From assembly GCA_039545275.1 (NCBI GenBank), contig BCHS01000001.1:69579-133578 (forward strand): DNA of 64,000 nucleotides. The letters run 5' to 3'. Both the position numbers and the translations under genes were made by a program. Positions within the stretch are counted from its first letter, which is position 1. Every line of letters begins with the position of its first letter. The notes below the pieces were generated by a model that made no database searches, was not told the DNA's origin, and saw only the letters and a program-made list of their open reading frames with translations. Shown in pieces: positions 54,720-64,000 of the stretch. The DNA comes from Pseudomicrostroma phylloplanum. Its lineage: Eukaryota > Basidiomycota > Exobasidiomycetes > Microstromatales.

Positions 54720-56437
54720 TTACATCTCCACCCATCCGTCCTTCCACTGGCAGACAGCGATTCCCTCGTCCCAGCTAGAGGTGACGATGACCCTCTTCCT
54801 CTCATCATCCACTGCAATGCCCGTGGGCGCCTTGGGCAAGAACCCTCCTGCCTTCTCTCCAGTCGCAGTCTTCCCTCCAGTACCTCTTCGATAGATGAGA
54901 CTGGTGAAGAACTCCTTGGGCAGCCACACGCCCTTCTTCTTGGCCGCACCGATACGCTCCACCTCCCAAGGGTGTGCGATGGCAGCTCCGATGCGGTGTA
55001 CAAAGGTGGTCTGATGGATCAGCACACCAGGCTGGATATCCTCCGTGCTATTTCCCATCCTGAGCGTCTCGACGAGCTTCTCGGATAGCCCCTCATCAGC
55101 AGAGGAGACGGTCCAGAGTCTGCCGAGGGATTCAACCGAGATGGCTCGCAGGACTCGGTCGAAGCCCTTGTTCCAGATGGTGATGAAGCTGGGCCAGCGC
55201 ACCTGCACCTCCCGCCAGACCTTCTTGTTCGTGGCCACTTCTGCGCCATAGTGCGGACCTCGGACCCAGTGCTGATCCCACTCCTCAAAGAGGGAGTTCT
55301 TGGCGGCAGTACCGGTGACAAAGACGTTGTGCATGGAGCTGTTCGACCCGCCTTTGCTGCCTGCGCCGTCCCAAGCTCGTACAAGGGGAGGATGATGAGG
55401 GTATGTCGTCGTCGCTGCAAAAGTCGACTTGGCGCTGTAAGCCTTTGAGAGATGGTAGAAGACGTCCTTAGGAGGCGATGGGCGAGTAGGCAAAAAGACG
55501 TCGGCCAGATACTCGAAGAGAGTAGGCTTGCGGGAGAGGACCGTGCCACTACCTCGCAGCATTGGTCCCAGTCCACCCTTTGGCTTGTCAGGCGAAGGCA
55601 CGGCGGTGAAGAGGAAGCTGGGCACCTTGATGTCGGGCCCGGCTCCTTCCACAGCCGGAGAAATCGGAAGACCCCAGTTGTCGCTGACAGCTTCCACTCG
55701 GTAGGGGCTCTGGCCGTCGAGGGCCTGTCCCTCGATCCGGTCGTAGAATGCTACATGATCCGTACCGTCTCCCTCGCCTAGAGGATGACGGTAGACATCG
55801 ACAAATCCAGCGGAGCCAGCGAATGGGTGGTTGGAGATCAAGAGGATGTTCGCATCGGGTGAAGCTCCCTCAGACGATGGCATCACCGAAACCGAGAGGG
55901 GGTGAAAGGTCTCCATTGCATCGACTTGAGCTGTCAATTCCAGGTGTCGTGGAGAGCTCGATGGATCCTGTTGGTGAGTCCGATGAGTGTCAAGAATACA
56001 TCAGACGAGTGGCGAAACATGAGGGCGTGACGCAGCCTCTGGACGCTCACCTTGATATCCCATGCCCACAAGCTGCCGCCTTGCTTGCCCGGGGGAGCCT
56101 CTTCCCAGATCAACCGGACTGGGTCCCACCAGGGCCTACTGTCATCGCACACAAAGTAGGCCATCCCTGTTGATTTTTGCACCACTGGCTCTGCGCACCA
56201 GCCCATCTGCGGGGGTGTAGTCAAGCGAGAGCATGAACCAAGGTTGAGATCTGGTCGTAGGAGATCGGCTTTCAGCGCTACGGACGAATGGAAGAGGCCG
56301 GTGTGGAAGGTGTAGGGGATGTAGAGGAGGATGGCAGCAATGGGCAGCACGATGGAGGAGATGACCATGGGAGACATGGGCGCAATCGGTGGCGCCTCTG
56401 GCTTCGTCGCGGTGGTCTTTGTCGTCATTGTGGGCAA
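54720..56437 (-). CDS. Paraoxonase/SMP-30-like beta-propeller membrane protein
   Basis: Exons 56437-56051 and 55967-54720, phase 0 intron of 83 nt; 544 aa. The N-terminus has a single membrane helix (about 24-42, MVISSIVLPIAAILLYIPYTF) after a Thr/Lys/Pro-rich leader, so it is probably a type II protein with its body in the lumen or outside. Body motifs such as DANILLISNHPFAGSAGFVDVYRH, VEAVSDNWGLP and TGIAVDDERKRVIVTSSWDEG repeat at propeller spacing and resemble the calcium-dependent phosphotriesterase (paraoxonase, SMP-30, strictosidine synthase) group. Paraoxonases bind Ca2+ and cleave lactones or esters. Which residues hold the metal here is not settled and the substrate is unknown. Two in-frame ATGs, at 56437 and 56428, are equivalent. 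Confidence 0.55.
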
Positions 56438-57749
56438 GAGTGGGCAGGCAAGCAGACGTTGGTATGGTTGGAAAGGACTATCAGGACGCTTGAAGAGGGC
56501 AGATGACTCTACTTGTACTAGATCAAAGGGGGTCCTTCACCGCCAGTCATAAGATTCCATTGTCTGTCAGGGCGCCGAGGGCCAGCTAGCACGATGGGTA
56601 TAGAGTGACCGGACCACAGGAACCGGAGCGGGAGTGGCAGCAAAGAGCAATCGCTACCCATCCCCAGCAATTCTGACGACCTTCTCGCAGCCAGCCCCCT
56701 TCCGTCCGCGCCGATTGTCTCTCCGCCCCTGCCGGCACGCGACTCGCGCCTCGGACAGCCAATCGCGAGCCACCAGCACCACCCACCGTTTATTTTGAAG
56801 ACCCAAGCAAGAGAGAGATGCCATCGTCGTGCATGTGTCGACTGGTAGAAGGAAGAGCAGCCAGCTTGAGACAAGGATCAGGTCAGCTTGCCTTCCATTC
56901 ATCGGCAGGCAGCTCCAGGCCCGCCGTTGTGACGCAAAGGCTATCATCATGTGCGGGCATGAGGCGGGCCACGCATCCAATGCAGACTAGGACAATATCG
57001 ATGCAAAGTCGGGGCGCAGACGTCGATCGTTCCAGACAAGTGGTCTCCTGATCCAATACAGATCAACGGCAAAAACGCCCTGAGCACATCGCCAGCGGAA
57101 ATGATAAGTGCCATTGATTGGGCGCGCCGATGTCTGACGCGCCGTTGATGGCCCCCTCCCCCTCTGATTAGGAGAATTCTCTTTCAACCGGCGTCGGTGG
57201 GCGCTTGCCACGGTCTCGGCACCCTCTGCTGCTCCCACGCCCCCTGTCGTGTGTCGAGTACTCCGTTGGGACTAGGGCTCTGCTGCCTCCCTACCCCGCG
57301 CCACTCCAGCTCTGCCCCGCTTGCAGCAAGGGTGTCACGTCCTGGTCGCCGCGTGGGCACAACAACAGAGGCGTGGATAGGCGGAGACGAGGTGTCCCTT
57401 CAGCCACTGCTTTTAGAAGCCACAAGCGCATCCATCCGTCAGTGGATGGACATCACGATGAGGAGGTCCCCAATCCCAAAGTTTATTTCTCCATCTGTCT
57501 CCCCAATCCATTGTTCATCCATCCCTCATCCATCCATAGCCCCGCTTATCAGGGTGCCGTTACCCGTCTCTACCCACCTTAATCGGTATACCGGACAAGA
57601 ACCCGCTGCCGCTCCAGTGCTTCGGTAACACCCGTCAATAACATCCTTCTGGCTCGACTCGGGCAACTACTCTTCCACTCTAACGCGTGAGCGCTGGAGC
57701 GATCGCTACCAAACATCCATAGCCGCCTCCATACTGGGAAACAGACAAA
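56438..57749. promoter_or_regulatory. Long divergent intergenic region upstream of the PX protein gene
   Basis: 1.3 kb between divergent starts, the longest gene-free stretch in the right half. It has two nearby GCGCCG-type repeats around 57120-57146, an ACGCGT element at 57682 about 65 bp before the PX gene, and otherwise ordinary sequence. Short frames on both strands do not look coding. Confidence 0.45.
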
Positions 57750-60700
57750 ATGTTGAAGCGAGAATCCAAGAACAAGGCACCCACCCCGCGACGCATGGTC
57801 AGCGACGATGTCAGCTCCTCTGAACCTGCCGATGACTCAGTCGCGCTAGACCAACAGGTCGATCAACACTTGAGTAGCACAAGACAACGCAGGGGTGATG
57901 GCGCTTCCGCGCCGTCGACGAGCAAGCAGACCGCATCCGCTCGTCGTACCTCGTCAAGACCCAGGCCGGCCCGTAAGGGCTCCGTCACGCGCCAGGGTCC
58001 TGCAAGCAGAGCCGGGCCAGCGGCAGCGAAACGCAAGGGTGGACTCCTCGGTCGGCTCAAATCGATGAGGAAGAAAGATGGGGACGACGTAGATCCAGAG
58101 TCTGCAGAGGAGCTCGTTTCTGAGTCTGAGGAAGCGACAGAAGTCCCCGCCGCGGCCAGAGGTACCTCTTACCCTTCTCCTCGCGAGACGCTAGGCATTA
58201 GCGCTTTCCAACGAACGAGAGCTAGCACATCCCCTTCGGCTGTCACCGGCCCCCTCACAAACGAAGATGACTTCGAGAGCACCCTTTCTCCATTGCGAGC
58301 GGTCGCAAATGGCGCACCGAAAGGCAAGGAACCGATGCGACTAAAAGAGCCCGGAGTTGCCAAGCAACCCGATTTGGTTGACAAGCCCAAAGTCAGAAAG
58401 GTCAACCCAAAGCGGTATTCCATCGCTCACAGTGTCGAAGCTTCCCTTGTGGGGCCCTCTTGGAGCGTAGCAGACAGGGGCCAGCCTCAGGATGAGGATG
58501 AGGACGAGGATGAGGACGAAGATGAAGATGAAGACGAAGAGGACGAAGAGTCAGATGACGGCCTCGAGGAGGAGAATTACCGCACAGACGACGAAAGTCG
58601 ATATACGCCTTCTTATTGGCTCAAGGACGATGCAGGACCCCCGATGGTCGAAGGTTCGGTCACCAGCGACTGGAGCCGGGTCCGTCGAGCCTACGAGGAG
58701 GACTACGACGCCAATACAGTGACTTCCCAGGCTCAGAGCAACGACGGTAAGCGACGCTCCGTCGTCTCTGATGGCAAAGGCAAGAAGAAGAAGAAACAAT
58801 CGGGGTCCTTCTATGCCGTTGAAGTGGCAGGTGTAGGGGGCAAGCGCCGAAGCAGGAAGATGTCAGGGGACAGTGATGACGACGACGAAGCAGCCCATTC
58901 CGTTGTCAACCGCTTGCTCGCAAAGCTGGAGGCCGATGGCGCGGAAGACGACGAGGACGTGGACCTTGCCGCAGTACCTGTTTCCGTACCAGTGAACTCC
59001 AACTCTCGCAAGACCAATGGTGATGCCCGCAAAGGGCGCGGTGCCCAGGGTACATCGCTCTTTTCGCCGGCCATTGCTCCCTCGGTGGTCTACGGTGGGG
59101 GCGACGAGACTCTGATCATGCCCGACGACTCGGTCTCTATTCGAGCTGCGAGACGATTCCAACAACAGCAAGACCCTGAAGGCCGCACGCTTCAACCCGT
59201 AGACCCACGATCCGCACCTGGACGACAGTCCATGGCCAAGCCTCAATCTGCGCAAGAATTGGCCGCTGCCTTTGCTGCTCTTGAGCCTGCCTTCATCGAT
59301 GACGAAGAGGATGAAGATGACGAAATCGAGTATGAGCAGGAAAGGCCGAGGGCAGGAGGTGCAGTGACTGCTTCGTATGATGAAGACCGAAGCGCTGATG
59401 TCAAGGATGACTACACGGAATATGACAACGAGCTCTACGACGAGGACGACGATGGCTTCACGGAGTCTTATCCATCCGCTTCTCCTCGTGGCTTCCGTTC
59501 TCCGCGCTCGCCCAAGCGTCCAAGAGGACAACATTCGAGACAGGTGTCTGGGGTGACTAGCGACAGTTATTTCTCTGAACCCAGGAGCGCAAAGAGGGTC
59601 AGCAACAGACGAAGGAAAGTCGAACGCCATCGTAACGAGCTTGGTCGAGAGACCTGGCTGATGGAGTCTGCCTTGACTCCGGAGCAACTCCACTACCTCG
59701 TCAAGGCAATGGTCGGCGTCGAGCTGGAGTGGGAGCTGCAACGGACCTTTGCATTTGACCCTCGTCGATCGTCAAGCGTATACCAGAATTACCGTCAGCC
59801 TCCGTCGAAGGGACGAGAATATGCAGTCTTCAGAAATCGAGAGCTGTCCAGGGAGGATCTGCCACAGCTGCCCCTCGTGCGCTTCCTTTATGACACAGGC
59901 TTCGTTATGCTACCTATCTTTGGTGGTGGACAGACTCCTTATCCGAGGAGGAAAGCCCAAGCGGACGCCTTCTGGAAGCGTGCCGTATCGCCGATGCTTC
60001 GCCTGCTTCAAAGCCGATCGCTCAGCAAGAGAGTCGACCGATATGGTGAGGGTGATGGTGGACCATTCAGCGCTCAGTCCACCCTGGACGTCCTTGCAAA
60101 GTCGGTTCGCCAGATCGCAGTCCGCTACATCACTGCGACGCTCCAGGTCGGAGATGGCGACGTCAAGGAGAGTTGGCCATGGCCCTCTGCCAATATGATG
60201 CGACTGCCTGCCTTCACACCGTACCGAATCCCGCTTGAGAGGCAAAGTCGAGGAGCTTACGAAGTTGATGTGGTCTTCGTCCGAGCTCAAGGCCCTCAGA
60301 CCGGGTACATCATGACAGTGAAGAAGAACAACGGCCAACCTCATCACTATGTCATGCGCACCGAAGCGCAATTCAGGGACTTTGCAAAGGCGATCAGCGC
60401 CGCCCTCCCCAAGGCCTGCATCAAGCAGCCTCCCGCCATGGAAATGGCTCAGATGCCCGGCCACTTCAGGGAGTTGATCAGGACCGTGGATCAAGCCACT
60501 GTCAATGGATCGTCCCCTGACTTGCCTGCGCCCGTTGCAAACCAGCTGCAGAAGCTTGGTGGCGGCTCTACTGCGGAGCTCGGCAAGCGAAGCTCAAAGG
60601 CAGATCTCAAGGCCGCGAATGCGGCCAAGCAAGAAGAGGCTTCTCAGTCTACTCCAAAGCTTGGTCGTATAGCAGCGCTCAAGGCAGAATTGCGGCGCGA

Positions 60701-62594
60701 GATTCGGCAAGAGCTCAATCGTGCCAAGGGCATTCCCAATGAGGAGAAGGCCAATGGGACCCGCAACGGAAGTGACTCAAACAACAGGCCTAGCAATGGA
60801 GGTGCAGGTGGTGAACGCAGACCATCCGTATCCGACAGTCGCGCCAGCTTCGCTATGTCCTCTTCCACTAGCCCCGGTACCTACGACAACACTTCTCCCA
60901 CCAATGACTCTCGCGCTACACTCGTGGATCCCCCCGCCTACACCAGCTCGCGAAATACCTTGGGCGGCCTCTTCGGCAAGCGCAAGGACGATGGCACCAA
61001 CTACGAAGCTCGCCGTCTTCAGCTGCGAGACTGGCTTAGAGATGCCCTGTCCGCTCGCGGAGTCGGTCACCACATCGAGACTGAAGCCTTCCTTGGTGGC
61101 AAGACAGCGTTTACGGACCGTGACCTCAAGAAGAGTACAAAGGACACGATGGAGGCCAACAGGCGCGCGGATGAAGAGAGCTCGGGCCAAAGGCAAGAGG
61201 TAGCCAACCAAGCTGGTGAAGAGGTCCTGGATCTGCGCGAGATGCTCGAGGAGATGTGGGAGGACTGCAAATTCTCTGACGGCTTCCTCCAGGCCAAGCA
61301 AGTCTTTGAAGAGGCGGAGTCGTTTGCATCGCTCCCAGAGGACTATCAGGGGGTCGTGTCCTACCTTCACCTGAAGGCCGCAAGGATGTTGGACGGCATC
61401 TTCATCACCGGCTCGCACTCTGCCGCCAATCTCAGGAGAGCGAAGGCCGGATTCAAGAGCATCCCTTGGAAGCTTTTGACGGTGGTCATGAGCGAGCCCA
61501 CCGGTATGATGGTCAACGATCTGAAGCGCATCCTCACTCACCCAAGCTTCGTCACTCGTATGACGAGCGCGGTGATGGATGACGACCCTAGACGAGTTGA
61601 AGAAGGCCTGGCGGAGCTGAAGAGGCGTCTGCCATCGGATTACCTGCGCAAGCTGAGGAAATTCGTAGAGTCGACGCCAGACGATGTCAAGCGAGTCATT
61701 CGGGACCAAGCTGAAAAGGCTGGTATTCCGCTTGTTTCTGCCATCTTGAGAGGCAACGATGCGCCCCTGCTTCAAGGCCGCCACCTGCAAGTCATCGTGG
61801 GAGCGACGAAGATGTACCAAGCCCTGATAGACTCTGAGCCTACGATGCTTGACATTGAGATGGCAGCCCGCAAGAGCCGCGAGATAGGATTGATCCGCGA
61901 TCTGCAGCACGCTCTGCGACTGTACAGTGCGCGACGGGACGGCCAGCATCTGCGAGACATCATTCGCTCAACGGCATTCCGTGCCGCCCTTGCGACGTTT
62001 GTGCAGCCCCTCCTGGACTACGTTGCCAAGCTGCACCACCGGGGACGCCCACTGAAGGAAGCCATCCGCACTCTGCGTGTCAGGACCGAGTCCCTCTTGG
62101 AGTTGATCGAGGCGCTGCGCAGCCGAGTGCAGGATCCAGCGAGGAACATCGATGCTCTGACGACCTTCTTCGATTCTCACGCCCACGATACCGTCGGCAT
62201 CATCTCTGCCCTCACACCTCTCTTCCCTTGGCTCCACACCTTAGCTCATACCGTTGGCGAAGGCTCCTACGACCTAGCGCGGGAGTGGCCACTCCCCTCG
62301 GGCATGTCTAGCTCTCTGTACCCGCTGGAAGGAGGTCCACTGAACAATCTCAAGAACATCGCAGAGGCAGCCTGGCTGAAGCGGATCAGGCAGATGGAAG
62401 TGTGCAGTCGGTGGATTGCAGGAGACATTGAGGCGGATCAGGACATTCAGGTCCTGGGCGGAGAAGGGGAGCAGTCGAGGACGAGGCAGATCTTGCCAGA
62501 GGAGCCACTACAGCAGAAGCTTGACAGGAGGTCCTTCAAGCCATTTATTGGTGGATTCAGGGAGGCTCTCGCCGCTGTATTGGAGAGCCGTTGA
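57750..62594 (+). CDS. LEC1: PX-domain protein, Lec1/YPR097W family
   Basis: Single exon, 1614 aa. In yeast the YPR097W product Lec1 is a lipid-binding PX protein linked to lipid droplets and ergosterol distribution. Residues 1 to about 630 are disordered, Ser/Arg/Asp-rich, with a long alternating Asp/Glu tract (58490-58560). A helical PX-associated region begins near 634 (ETWLMESALTPEQLHYLVKAM). The PX domain lies at about 820-890 (FTPYRIPLERQSRGAYEVDVVF, YIMTVKKNNGQPHHYVMRTEAQF) and binds phosphoinositides. A second helical domain fills 1085-1605, with QLRDWLRDALSARGVG, RMLDGIFITGS and IPWKLLTVVMSEPTGMMVNDLKRIL, matching the C-terminal domain of the family. The N-terminal tail is longer than in yeast (about 1073 aa). 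The ATG at 57750 is the first in frame. Confidence 0.85.
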   Translation: MLKRESKNKAPTPRRMVSDDVSSSEPADDSVALDQQVDQHLSSTRQRRGDGASAPSTSKQTASARRTSSRPRPARKGSVTRQGPASRAGPAAAKRKGGLLGRLKSMRKKDGDDVDPESAEELVSESEEATEVPAAARGTSYPSPRETLGISAFQRTRASTSPSAVTGPLTNEDDFESTLSPLRAVANGAPKGKEPMRLKEPGVAKQPDLVDKPKVRKVNPKRYSIAHSVEASLVGPSWSVADRGQPQDEDEDEDEDEDEDEDEEDEESDDGLEEENYRTDDESRYTPSYWLKDDAGPPMVEGSVTSDWSRVRRAYEEDYDANTVTSQAQSNDGKRRSVVSDGKGKKKKKQSGSFYAVEVAGVGGKRRSRKMSGDSDDDDEAAHSVVNRLLAKLEADGAEDDEDVDLAAVPVSVPVNSNSRKTNGDARKGRGAQGTSLFSPAIAPSVVYGGGDETLIMPDDSVSIRAARRFQQQQDPEGRTLQPVDPRSAPGRQSMAKPQSAQELAAAFAALEPAFIDDEEDEDDEIEYEQERPRAGGAVTASYDEDRSADVKDDYTEYDNELYDEDDDGFTESYPSASPRGFRSPRSPKRPRGQHSRQVSGVTSDSYFSEPRSAKRVSNRRRKVERHRNELGRETWLMESALTPEQLHYLVKAMVGVELEWELQRTFAFDPRRSSSVYQNYRQPPSKGREYAVFRNRELSREDLPQLPLVRFLYDTGFVMLPIFGGGQTPYPRRKAQADAFWKRAVSPMLRLLQSRSLSKRVDRYGEGDGGPFSAQSTLDVLAKSVRQIAVRYITATLQVGDGDVKESWPWPSANMMRLPAFTPYRIPLERQSRGAYEVDVVFVRAQGPQTGYIMTVKKNNGQPHHYVMRTEAQFRDFAKAISAALPKACIKQPPAMEMAQMPGHFRELIRTVDQATVNGSSPDLPAPVANQLQKLGGGSTAELGKRSSKADLKAANAAKQEEASQSTPKLGRIAALKAELRREIRQELNRAKGIPNEEKANGTRNGSDSNNRPSNGGAGGERRPSVSDSRASFAMSSSTSPGTYDNTSPTNDSRATLVDPPAYTSSRNTLGGLFGKRKDDGTNYEARRLQLRDWLRDALSARGVGHHIETEAFLGGKTAFTDRDLKKSTKDTMEANRRADEESSGQRQEVANQAGEEVLDLREMLEEMWEDCKFSDGFLQAKQVFEEAESFASLPEDYQGVVSYLHLKAARMLDGIFITGSHSAANLRRAKAGFKSIPWKLLTVVMSEPTGMMVNDLKRILTHPSFVTRMTSAVMDDDPRRVEEGLAELKRRLPSDYLRKLRKFVESTPDDVKRVIRDQAEKAGIPLVSAILRGNDAPLLQGRHLQVIVGATKMYQALIDSEPTMLDIEMAARKSREIGLIRDLQHALRLYSARRDGQHLRDIIRSTAFRAALATFVQPLLDYVAKLHHRGRPLKEAIRTLRVRTESLLELIEALRSRVQDPARNIDALTTFFDSHAHDTVGIISALTPLFPWLHTLAHTVGEGSYDLAREWPLPSGMSSSLYPLEGGPLNNLKNIAEAAWLKRIRQMEVCSRWIAGDIEADQDIQVLGGEGEQSRTRQILPEEPLQQKLDRRSFKPFIGGFREALAAVLESR

Positions 62595-62973
62595 TTGCGA
62601 TGCGATGGCGGTCGTCGCCTATACCCGTTCGGAGCTACTTTGCGTCTCGAACACCTTTTTCCTTTCAGTTGCTCCTATTCTTTCTTGTTCCTTGCACAAC
62701 GGAGCGCATCGTTTATCCTGTCCTGTCGTTACTTTTCTTTCTGTTCGTATTATCAATTGATTTCACACTTTGCTCTTCCCTGCAATGGCACTTGGCGTAG
62801 TGAGTGGTCAATGCAGAGCACAGCTGCGCACCAGCCAGCCACTTGCCCCGCCTTGGCCTTGGCGTTGCATCCGCCTTTCGCTTCTTGGTCATCGAACATC
62901 TTGCCTCCCGGTATCATCGGTACCATCACCATCCCCGTCGCCATCATCATCCTCATCTGCGAGCCCAGCTCTG
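62595..62973. other. Intergenic between the PX gene and the terminal gene
   Basis: 379 bp: T-rich 3' UTR of the PX gene, then the leader of the next gene. The frame is open upstream of 62974 to 62770, so an earlier start is possible, but that part is Pro/Ser/Trp-biased like leader sequence. Confidence 0.5.
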
Positions 62974-64000
62974 ATGATCCTCGACTCTGAGCTCCTCGAT
63001 CCTCCTCCAGTGTATACCGTCGGCCCCACCACCTCCTCCACCACATCTGCCTCCGGGTCCGCCTCCTCTGCCTTGCCAGGCAGTAGCCACGGCTTGCTCG
63101 ATCTGAGCGAGCCTCAACGCAAGAATGCTCGATTGCCCATCCAGATCCTCTTGCGTGTCTTCTCGCTGCTCACTGGGGGAGTGCTGGATGAACAGGAGAG
63201 GGCGGAGGGGAGGGTGTGGATGATGGCTGAGGGGAGGAGCGTTTGTAAGGCGTGGTATCTGGGTAAGTCATTTGAAGTCATGCTTCTAATGTGAAAGTGA
63301 CTTTGGCGAAGGTCTACGTCGACTTCTGCTCACAAGAATTGTATTTGTCGTCTCTTGTAGCATGCATGAGTCTCCTACGGTCACACTATCTCCCTGCGTA
63401 CAGAACCAAGGTCCTCCCTCCCTACTCTACGCATTTCTGGTCTGCTGCACTATCACTACCGCTTACAAGCAGCACGACGGTGCCAGCCTACAGTCTGAGA
63501 GCGCCTCCACAGCTTCCACACGCCAACACTTCGTCGCTCACATCGGACGCAGCAGCAACACGCGAAACGAAAGTCCTCGACCTCTACATCACCTCGACTG
63601 CCCGTCGGGAGCTCGATGCGCAAGAGTCGTCCCTCTTCTCCTCGGAGGTGACGGACGATGCGGACGATATGGCCGCAACGAGTGACGATCGGGCTCTGTT
63701 TGAACTCTGGCAACCCAGAAGCAGATTAGAGGATCTGCTCATACAAGCTGGGTTAGAGGGAGGGGTGTTCCTGCGACGAGGACAGGACCGGCCGCCGATT
63801 GCAGAGAAGGGTCGACCGACTTCTAGCGCAGAGAGCAGCAATCTCGTCGTAGTGGCGGAGGACATCTCCGTCCACTTCGCCCTTAGGGAAGTGAGGGTGC
63901 TGCTACCCTTTCGAGCTGCGGGAGGAAGCAGGGCGCCCTCTCTGGGTCCGGTGCCGCTAGTGCGTCGGCCCGTACTGCAGATGCCGAGGGAGAGGAGCAG
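62974..64000 (+). CDS. F-box-like protein, 5' part (truncated by window end)
   Basis: Exons 62974-63262 and 63361 onward, phase 1 intron (donor GTAAGT, acceptor TTGTAG), open to the last base. Starting at ATG 62974 (MILDSELLDPPPVY), a region near residues 53-95, LPIQILLRVFSLLTGGVL then VCKAWYL, follows the F-box pattern of LP..I...IF..L and VC+.W, with an insertion between. Exon 2 opens ACMSLLRSHYLPAYRTKVLPPYS. F-box proteins bind Skp1 in SCF ubiquitin ligases, but in many fungal genes of this shape the downstream part is undefined. The C-terminal domain lies outside the window. The GTAAGT donor differs from the GTGAGT seen nearly everywhere else. Confidence 0.55.

Noticed and set aside
54249..54747. 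Minus frames translating a repeated SIVNRQS peptide
   Set aside because: They merely translate the heptanucleotide array.
60777..61949. A 390-codon antisense frame over the PX-protein gene
   Set aside because: It lies inside the conserved C-terminal domain of that gene and mirrors its codon structure.
1..64000. CRISPR arrays, bacterial operons, viral or complete transposon sequences
   Set aside because: No direct-repeat/spacer arrays, ribosome-binding sites, terminal repeats or transposase or reverse-transcriptase motifs were seen; the genes are spliced and eukaryotic.

Overview
The window is nuclear DNA of a basidiomycete fungus. The gene set (Mic12, Uso1, CaM kinase, CysRS, Ubc12, mtSSB, alpha-arrestin, PFK2/FBPase2, Ola1, Otu1, Nup192, Lec1-like PX protein), the short introns (mostly 44-165 nt) with near-uniform GTGAGT donors, the dense gene packing and the GC-rich sequence with Ser/Pro/Ala-rich linkers suggest a smut-lineage fungus (Ustilaginomycotina). 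That placement is inferred from style and content, not from a search. Four ambiguous bases (11622, 41994, 41999, 42001) and a 14-G run at 42002-42015 mark weak assembly spots.

Layout. 1-8000: a Mic12-like MICOS subunit (+), a five-TM protein with a degenerate alpha/beta-hydrolase-like domain (-), and the tether USO1 (+, four exons). 8000-13700: an accessory stretch unlike the rest. It holds a GIY-YIG-nuclease-like gene (8560-9995, -), coding-like fragments, a broken paralogous copy of part of that gene (10939-11318, -) and a small Cys6 zinc-cluster gene (11864-12466, -). 13700-22700: a CaM-dependent kinase (+), cysteinyl-tRNA synthetase (-), UBC12 (+), a mitochondrial alpha/beta-hydrolase-like protein (-) and mitochondrial SSB (-). 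22700-31900: a membrane/NEPRO composite ORF (+), an alpha-arrestin (+) and mitoribosomal protein uS15m (-).

32600-46000: a single-pass membrane protein with a 7-nt first exon (+), a CUE-domain protein (-), bifunctional PFK2/FBPase2 (-), a hypothetical Ser-rich protein (-), a small secreted, probably GPI-anchored protein (-), OLA1 (+) and OTU1 deubiquitinase (+). 46000-64000: NUP192 (-, 2050 aa), a LEA2-domain membrane protein (+), a paraoxonase-like beta-propeller (-), a Lec1/YPR097W-like PX protein (+) and the 5' part of an F-box-like gene running off the end (+).

The genes are mostly unrelated housekeeping functions. Common themes are mitochondria (Mic12, SSB, uS15m, the hydrolase-like protein and possible mitochondrial isoforms of CysRS and Ola1), membrane traffic and ubiquitin-family biology (Uso1, alpha-arrestin with PPSY, CUE protein, Otu1, Ubc12, F-box-like). 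The least ordinary items are the GIY-YIG-like gene with its decayed relative, a candidate C/D snoRNA inside the long second intron of OLA1, and the in-frame mitochondrial-type extensions of CysRS and Ola1. Exon boundaries were set by hand from GT-AG sites and reading-frame continuity. No homology search was run.
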